From the NCBI GenBank assembly GCA_029962745.1, contig CM057152.1, positions 25,400,766 to 25,464,765 on the forward strand: a stretch of DNA of 64,000 nucleotides. The letters are read 5' to 3'. Below the pieces are notes generated by a model. The model had not been told where the DNA came from. It worked only from the letters and a program-made list of their open reading frames with translations, and did not search any database. Positions 57,294 to 64,000 of this stretch are shown one piece after another. A program made the translations under genes and the position numbers. Position 1 is the stretch's first letter. Each line of letters starts with the position of its first letter. Source of the DNA: Echinometra lucunter (lineage: Eukaryota > Echinodermata > Echinoidea > Camarodonta > Echinometridae).

Positions 57294-59547
57294 AAAAGGC
57301 TGTAATTCAAATAATATATTACCTATAACTTTGATACTTTGCAGACTTGTAGCATATTAGTACTGCTTTAAGACAATACCAAACTTATTATGGTAGCCTC
57401 AGTGGTTCTGATAAAAATCAAGAAATACTTCAGTTTGAAAGCACAAAATGTAACACCGCCCTTTTTGGAGGCGAGTTCATGACACATGACCATACAAGTA
57501 TTTTCCTGAGGGGTGCAGCCCCGAAAGAAAATAGTTGCATTCGCGTTACTGAGGGCACCACAGTTTCACCAGATCCTCTCACGGCCATATGTATTTGGTT
57601 TATATCCGTCATCTTAGTAAAAGAGCAGAATCTGCACTCTGCACGCAAATTAATGTCAAAATCTTGTGCGCTTTTTGAGTGTGATGTCATATGCCGTATA
57701 TAGTATCCGTGAATAGTAGTACTATTAAGGGCTCGTGACGTCAGATGTTACCCTCCATGGCAATTTTGCTCATTTGCATGAAGCTGGTGGGAATTGTATT
57801 TTATCACATGATGCAATTTGGACCAAACAATTTCAGAGAGTCTTATGACGGACATAACATGTATCATTACAGCACATAACGCTGGCCCCTGCATTCATCT
57901 TGATTGGTTGACTCAACTCCATTATTTTGTGTATTGTATTCTATTTTGTATATCAGTTGTCACACTTTATATGTATCAATTCTGGTTTGTACTATTATTG
58001 TATCCAATGTTTGTATGTGATTTCTTAATGAATGCAGAAGTTGCTGCAAAACAAAATGCTACACAGCATATAATTCTTCTTCAAGTTGCAGCAGAGAACT
58101 TGCAAAAAGAGTGAACCCATATAGCACAGCTCCTTTAACGGCAAGAGTTGGAGCTTTCACTAACATTTTGCAAGACCTGCACGCTCTTTCATTGAGAACT
58201 TGAGGGATCCTGGACATTCCTCTTAATTAGATGATTATCACTTGTGGGGGGGGGGGGGGTGATTTTCCTCTTTTCGGGGAAGAAAACAGCCAGCTTCTTG
58301 ATTTTTGACATTTTGAAATGTTTGAATGCCTGACAGTTTTCCTTCACAATCCTATTAGACTTCAGACTTACTGACTTCTTGACAGAGAATCAATTTGGAG
58401 CCCTTTGAACCTAGCTGTTGAAAAATAAACAAATGAATAAATGATTTTTTTTTTTAATGGAAAAAAAAAATGAAGAATAACAGTTGAAGTGGGATTATTG
58501 CTCTGGTTGGAAGATTTGGACCATTTTGTAAACAAGATATATAATCCTGCAATGACAGAAATGACAACGAAATCCTAGACTTTTGCAAGTAACAGTACTC
58601 TTCAAATTAGAGAAATATATCTGAAATCTGTATTTATTGATATATTTTATTGATTTATTTCTAATCTTTTGTCAACCCATTCACCAATAAGAAGTGGTCT
58701 TCATTGGGGCTCTGAATAATTATAAACGTACATGTATTTACATCAAAATGCATTATGTATATACAGAACAATTCCATAGAAAATTATAGAGATATAACAA
58801 AGCAATAACATAGACGTGGCACAAGCGAATACATTGTTTACAAAATAATCATATATTAGTAACCTAGTTCGACTATAATGATATCAGGAAAACATTGATT
58901 AAGTTGCAATTATGTGCATAAATCATGCTAATATTACAAAATATGCACATAGTGTATGTTCAGCTGAGCTGGTCACAAATTTAAACTTTAAACAATTTTT
59001 AAAGTTAATTGATAGAGGAAGCTGTTCTCATCGAATCATCTAGCTTATTCTATTTACATATAGAAGATACAATTGGGCTACAGTTATAACAGTCAGTTTG
59101 AAATCTGAGCACACGTAAACATCCACTGTCTAGATTTGGCTTGTATGATGCTCATTATGATTGATTAAGCCTACCTGGAGGTAAGAAGGTGCTAAGTTAT
59201 GAGCGCATATATATCATAACACGACTTAACTCAAAACATTTGTCTAGTTTCATCCATTTATTTGAACTTGTGAATAAATCGGCTAACAGGGTGTCATAAG
59301 TTTTTGTTTAGTATTGTTCTTGCAGCCTTCTTTTGAATTTTTTGCAGCATAAGTATCTGTTGCCATGTTATATTTAGCCCTTTGGTAGGTCTTATGATTA
59401 AAAGAAAAAAATATATACTTTATATCAGTAAGTGTTGTGATATGTCATATCAATTATCAGCTGGCATACAGAACTCAAATTCTCTCTCTCTTTCTTACCT
59501 TTCTTTTTTTCTAACGCTGTCGTATTTATTTCTGTAACACCTCTAAG
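57294..59547. other. End of ESF1 intron 4, unassigned
   Basis: Poly-G at 58243-58258. A + strand ORF at 57818-58114 ends with AEVAAKQNATQHIILLQVAA and a stop after ENLQKE, preceded by TTAATGAATGCAG, an acceptor-like sequence. This could be a terminal coding exon of another gene or of a transposon, but I recognise no family. The intron ends in a long pyrimidine tract and CACCTCTAAG at 59538-59547. Confidence 0.4.
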
Positions 59548-59656
59548 AATTCAGAGGAGAGAGAAGACTTCCCGGCTTTCAGTGATGATGACCTTCCAGA
59601 AGACATTGACCTCACCGATTCCTTCAAGGATTCCCTCAAGAAGCAAGGCAAATCAG
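59548..59656 (+). CDS. ESF1: ESF1 internal exon 5 of this window
   Basis: Encodes NSEEREDFPAFSDDDLPEDI, then DLTDSFKDSLKKQGKS. The S-E-E start, the acidic D-D-D-L-P-x-D-I/V-D-L block and the following F-x-x-x-x-K-x-x-G match the ESF1 segment right after the lysine-rich stretch. The acceptor has a strong pyrimidine tract and CTAAG; phase 0 fits the previous exon. Length 109 bp leaves one base for the next exon. The donor is TCAG/GTATTT, a weak match to consensus. No break. Confidence 0.9.
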
Positions 59657-60490
59657 GTATTTGCAATGTATTTCACTGAGCTGCCAACCTTATGCAACCA
59701 AAAAAAAAGGAACCGTAATGGCAAAAAACAGAATTTCCAACAAAAAAATCCAAAATATTTAAACACGAACCTTTAAACCATGCGCAACACACATCCCATG
59801 CAGAAAGTAGGTAAAGTGCCCATCGTTCCACCTATTATCATTATATCACACAGCAGTAAATTTTATAGCCACAACACATACAAATCATATCATTACACAG
59901 GCAGAAATTGTCACTCACTACAAGTAAGTCCCGAAGTCACCTCCAAAAATCCATCTAAAAGACCAAATTCTGCCATCAAAAATGCAGAATTGGTGCCATT
60001 ATTCCAAAGCATGCAGGGCTTATGAAGTCAAGTGTAAGAAAAAGGGTAGCCGAAAACAGGCTTAAAATAAAGAAATCAGTTGTTTTGTGACAAGTTTTTC
60101 GCTTATCGCAAGCCTAGAGTGTGATGGTATTGAAGAAAATTAAATTGAAAACCAATCCCCTGTACCTGCGGATGCAGTAACTTCATGTAGAATATTGAAT
60201 GCAAGTCCCGACTTGCCTTAGTCGACTGAAATGGGCTCACTGACGGGGCCCCGCAATGTCCTTCATGTACAACTGTGTATCGTGCAGTGCAGTTCAGCAG
60301 CCTTCATATGCATTGATTTTAAAGGGATTGCTTAACTTTGTCTCCTTTCCAAAAAAAAAAGTGATGACTTGGCTAATGCAGCCATCATAATTTCAAACAT
60401 TATGGTCATACATGAATCGACATGATTTTACAGGCCAATCGCGCATCTACTTATCAAGATATTTATGATTATAGATTTATATTTCATAGG
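59657..60490. other. ESF1 intron after exon 5, unassigned
   Basis: No continuation of ESF1 (the conserved lysine-rich block and the final domain) is visible here. The stretch GGCAGAAATTGTCACTCACT at 59900-59920, after ATTACACAG and before GTAAGT, is splice-like but its translation does not resemble ESF1. Confidence 0.4.
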
Positions 60491-60835
60491 TGTACGGCCG
60501 TGCGCTTATGACTTATAACAGTTGGCATACCTCCCTCTACCGGCAGCTGGGAATGTGCTAGGCGGCCAGCTCCGGCCACTGCACTGTGGGCCCATTGATC
60601 TCTATACTCAGTCCTTGCTAGCTTTGGACAGCTGCAGCTCGAAGTACTGTATACGGTACGGCTGGTGTATACTTCGAATCCGTGTATACGAGCGGTGAAG
60701 ACGCGACGTACTACTAGTACTACAACCTCTCGATATCTATCTCTGCGCTGATTATACGTTCATATTCGCACAGGAAGTTCTCGACGTGGGGCGGTCTCGA
60801 AGTCGATCGCAGGAAATTCTTTTCAAGATTGATGT
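60491..60835 (+). promoter_or_regulatory. G+C-richer island, possible promoter and first exon
   Basis: In an otherwise A+T-rich intron, this stretch has many CpG dinucleotides (ACGGCCG, GGCGGCCAG, GACGCGACG, TCTCGAAGTCGATCGCAGG) and ends with TTGATGTAAGTTACT, a strong splice-donor-like site at about 60834. It might be a non-coding first exon of a gene on the + strand, perhaps connected with the possible terminal exon at 63753. No TATA box or ORF supports this. Tentative. Confidence 0.25.
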
Positions 60836-62527
60836 AAGTTACTCGATTGAAAATGATTCTGTATTTTTAATTAGATCTAGGTCTATGTAATGTATGTGTA
60901 TATTTCAACAAATTTACGCCCAACAAAAATACGGAAGCTGTCGTATCTCTGACTTGGTTTTTTCTTACGAACCGAGGCGCAGTGCAGTGATCATCTTGCA
61001 TGCTAGCTTTGTGTGTTGTGGTCGTTGGTCGAACCATAGTCGATCGCGAGCAAGTCTGTAACGTGTTTTGCAATAAAATACGTACTATTCAAGTAAACTA
61101 ACAGCAGTGTGTTCATCTTTTATAAAATTTATGCCATGCTGAGGTCTGAGCTGAATCATGAAAAACCATTCGGTTGTTGCTGAATAGAAGTTTTCGATGT
61201 TGATGAACTTGATTGGCAAAAGAATGCTCAATCGCCATTATTGGTTTCCAGGCCATGATCTACGCCAGAGCTCCGGCGTGTACTGGGGCTTGGGCTGGAG
61301 TCGATGAGAGTGGCGAGTTGCTTTGTATGAAGGGCTTTTTGCAGGCTGTAGCACTGCAGGTGAACTGAGAAAAAGGATTAGAAAAATATTTCTGTTTTCG
61401 TTTCTGTTTACCTTCCATTCTTTGATTGGACCGAATTTTCTGTCTCCCGTTTTTCAAGTTAGTGGGCGTCCATGAAAATTGAAATGAATGTAGGGGTCTA
61501 GCCTCTTAGGACCTATTAAAAAAAAATCACAAATCACGTTAGTTGTAGAGTGTGTGTGCGTAGGTACCTGGGCTCTGAGGAGACAGAAAAATCTGTCACC
61601 GTATGGGGTATTGTAAAAATTTGTTGTGTAGCCAGACGTAGTCTCTGCAGAAACAACGGTTGCTGTCACTTTGTCAGAGACTGATGTTTTCCCTCTAGAT
61701 CTAGATCTAGGCTCAAAGCAGCAGCTGGTACAGAAACATGGGGGGGGGGCAGTTTACTGAAAATTTTCACAAATTCACCAAAAGTGTGCACCAAATCCTT
61801 AAATTTCACTTTCAAAAATATAAAGGTGCCCCCATGACAAGCTTTGTTGCTTCACTCCCTCACTTTCAAGTTTCAAAAGAAAATTTTGCATGTCTCCCCC
61901 CCCCCCCCCCCGAAAAAAATTTTCTGCGTACGGCTCTGTCAGGGGAGTGGTGTTTAAAAATTTGAGGATGGTAAAGATAGTCTACTGAAAAATAAAATGC
62001 AAGATTTTTTTTTTCTCCTTTCGCACTTTGTTTTGTTTTTCTCTCTTTTTTTTTTTTTTTAGTGAAAGATATTTTCAACTTTTTCCTCGTCAAACATGTA
62101 CATTTCATCTGTATTCATTTAGTTCCAGTTGTAAATATTTCGTCATTATTCTCTCCAATTCATCCTCATTATTTAGATGACACATCCACTTGTCCAACAA
62201 GGGTAAAAGGTGCTCTCTGTTCTGTCACCTGTCCAGTTGTGGAGGGATCATTGCTGGTACAGTGCTTGCTTGTGAACTGATGCTATTGGTGAGTTGGTCG
62301 TATAAAGCCATGTTCTTGTTTTGTTTTTCTCTAGTTTGTTAATGAAATTGACCCTCAATTAGGCATCTTATCTTATCTTTATGTCGTTGTGCGAAAGAAC
62401 GTGTCCATAACGCAAAATGGAAAATTATTGAAAACAAAATTTTTCAATGATTGATAAATTCACAGGTAGCATGTCGACCTTGTGACTTGCCATACAGTCT
62501 TCTTGTGGCATGATCTTTGCAAAAAAT
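60836..62527. other. Unassigned, with homopolymer tracts
   Basis: No family recognised. Poly-G at 61740-61749, poly-C at 61897-61911. ORFs of 60-80 codons have no recognisable domains. Confidence 0.4.
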
Positions 62528-62534
62528 GTTATTC

Positions 62535-62578
62535 CAATGACAATGACTATGACAATGACAATGACAATGACAATGAAT
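62535..62578. repeat. (ATGACA)n microsatellite
   Basis: About seven copies of a six-base unit (AATGAC), with one variant copy. It creates methionine/threonine-repeat ORFs on one strand and isoleucine/valine or histidine/cysteine repeats on the other; these are artefacts. Confidence 0.9.
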
Positions 62579-62927
62579 TTTATTCTTGAACAGCCCCGCC
62601 AGGGGGCATGGAAGAATAACAAACAAGTAAGATATAAAGATAACACAGAAAGCATATATATACTATTTACAAATCATGAACTTCATAAGGCAAACAACTT
62701 CAATTAACTAACTAATGATCAAATACTATTACTAAATAATAGTTAAATAGGTACTTAATGGCAAACAAATTCAAATTCAAACAAATTCCAATATATTGAA
62801 AATTATGCATATTTGTATTTTGCATTCCGGACACATCCTCTCAAACAGCGACAGTCATAATGACAAAAAGCCTTGTAAGAATAGTGGTGGCAGTAAACAT
62901 TTTTCTTCTCCTTTTTCTTTATCATGG

Positions 62928-63038
62928 TTTTTTTTTTTTTTTTTTTTTTTTGGGGGGGGGGGTCAATCCACAACTGCTTTTAGCCTCTAGTAGGCATCAC
63001 AAGTGTTTACTCCTACTGGCAGTTTAACCCCCCCCCCC

Positions 63039-63069
<31 letters not shown>
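62928..63069. repeat. Inverted pair of compound homopolymers, T24G11 and C12A30
   Basis: T runs from 62928 to 62951 and G from 62952 to 62962. After 65 bases, C runs from 63028 to 63039 and A from 63040 to 63069. The two halves are complementary, so the strand can fold with a 35-bp homopolymer stem. The loop also contains CTAGTAGG and CTCCTACTGG. Lengths may be inexact in the assembly. Confidence 0.85.
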
Positions 63070-63070
<1 letters not shown>

Positions 63071-63752
63071 AAAACAATTAAAAAAAATTAAAAAAAAAAT
63101 GATGGAGGTATCCATTCCCATTTCAATTTTTTTTCTCACAAATCTCCATGTAATGACCATAGCTCTCAAGCTGTATAAAAAATACTTTTGTTTTTACTGG
63201 AGCTTTCTGTGATTTTATTGTGTTAATTCTTATGTATTCCTTTGTTTTTTGGCCAGAGCACTTTTTCAGTTTACAAGAGCTTTTTTAGAGCTCATGTGAG
63301 CTAAATCCCTCACTGCTATGCACTGCTCCCTTGTGTTATTTCCATTGCTTTCAACAACTTTTTTTTAGCCTTATTTATATTTTAAGTTCTGTTTTTTTTC
63401 CACCAAGTATTACTACATAATGACAGATTTAGGAGGACCATTGTAGTTCTAGTGTGAATCCTCCAGTAGAACTATACCCCATAATGAAAGTGAAATTTCA
63501 AATCCAGGCCTCCACACCTTAATTTTTTGTTTTGTTTTGTTCAGTAAGCCTTGTTGACACTGATATTTTATGAGTCTGTAATGATTTCCTTTTTTTGGGG
63601 GGGGGGGGGGGGGTAGCCCTGTTATTGCCGACCCACGATTTATCACATAAAAAATTAATATATCTTTAAATCATGATACAATTTGATTCAATATTATAAG
63701 AGCATATTAGGTGACTTACACTTATTTTTTTTTCTCCCCTTTTCAATTTCAG
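63070..63752. other. Unassigned, with poly-G at 63597-63613
   Basis: No ORF with family resemblance. T-rich sequence and TTTTCAATTTCAG at 63740-63752 make a good acceptor for the next entry. Confidence 0.4.
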
Positions 63753-64000
63753 AATCTTGATGACTGGATGCAAAAGTACTTCTACAAGACCAGCATTCGC
63801 CCTTCAGACAAGGGGGGGGGGGGGAGGAGGGGGGGAGGCGGCGAGGCCTTCAGTTGATCCTTGAGAATCGCATGAAATTTGTATTTTCAGTGATAATCAA
63901 GAATGGAACACCATGGAGATAAAATTTCTTTGCCGGAAGTCTTTTCTTCAAACATTGAAACTATTGGAGGAAATAAATTTGAAATTTATTTTGGTTCATT
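63753..64000 (+). other. Possible terminal exon with poly(A) signal
   Basis: After a strong acceptor, one frame reads NLDDWMQKYFYKTSIRPSDK and then enters a poly-G stretch (63811-63824) and G-rich sequence, with a stop soon after. AATAAA lies at 63972-63977, near the right edge. If spliced to ESF1 exon 59548-59656 directly, the phase would give a stop (TGA) after two codons, so it is not a conserved ESF1 coding exon. It could be an alternative ESF1 end, the last exon of another gene, or chance. I do not recognise the peptide. Confidence 0.3.

Noticed and set aside
59780..60025. Next ESF1 coding exon
   Set aside because: The translation lacks the expected basic and conserved C-terminal words, and the phase would need an unsupported acceptor.

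Overview
The window looks like intron-rich, transposon-rich chromosomal DNA from an animal. It has spliceosomal GT/AG introns of 7-19 kb, an A+T-rich background, animal-type hAT, DIRS, LINE and SINE elements, many inverted-repeat elements, and long poly-G/poly-C tracts. The repeat families resemble those I know from echinoderms and other marine deuterostomes, so a sea urchin or a relative is my best guess; this is inference, not a search result.

I recognise one host gene. On the + strand, five exons of the nucleolar ribosome-biogenesis protein ESF1 lie at 4138-4249, 23215-23492, 30490-30639, 46378-46520 and 59548-59656. They are colinear with the middle and later part of the protein, and their splice phases fit each other exactly once two apparent single-base deletions in the first exon are allowed for. 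The N-terminal exons must lie upstream. The conserved C-terminal block was not found and is probably downstream. Nearly all the remaining sequence is therefore intron fill.

Intron 1 (4250-23214) holds a decayed hAT transposon with a recognisable transposase (6441-10010), a 9-kb foldback structure whose long inverted arms are built of ~190-bp units (10.8-19.9 kb), and an array of ~158-bp repeats (19.93-21.09 kb). Intron 2 holds several short inverted-repeat elements, including a TTAA-flanked 1.6-kb element and one built from a repeated GCGACCGATCG word. Intron 3 holds a 2.1-kb element with a perfect 8-bp target duplication, another TTAA element, a 7.2-kb foldback element with ~385-bp units (34.3-41.5 kb), a ~156-bp satellite array (42.3-43.4 kb) and an L2/CR1-like LINE fragment. 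Three of these intron-3 repeat families carry tight clusters of AGGTCA half-sites in DR1, DR2 and DR4 spacing. Intron 4 contains a nearly complete but decayed DIRS-type tyrosine-recombinase retrotransposon (47183-54157) with inverted termini and an internal complementary region, itself split by a 1.26-kb insertion. A 5'-truncated LINE follows it, with a tandemly duplicated 3' end (about 54590-57293).

The last 4 kb after exon 59548-59656 hold simple repeats, a G+C-richer island with a splice-donor-like site (about 60490-60835), and a possible terminal exon with a poly(A) signal at the right edge. The most unusual material is the pair of foldback structures and the motif-dense arrays inside them, not a new protein system. 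No intact transposase, CRISPR array, rRNA or convincing functional tRNA was found.
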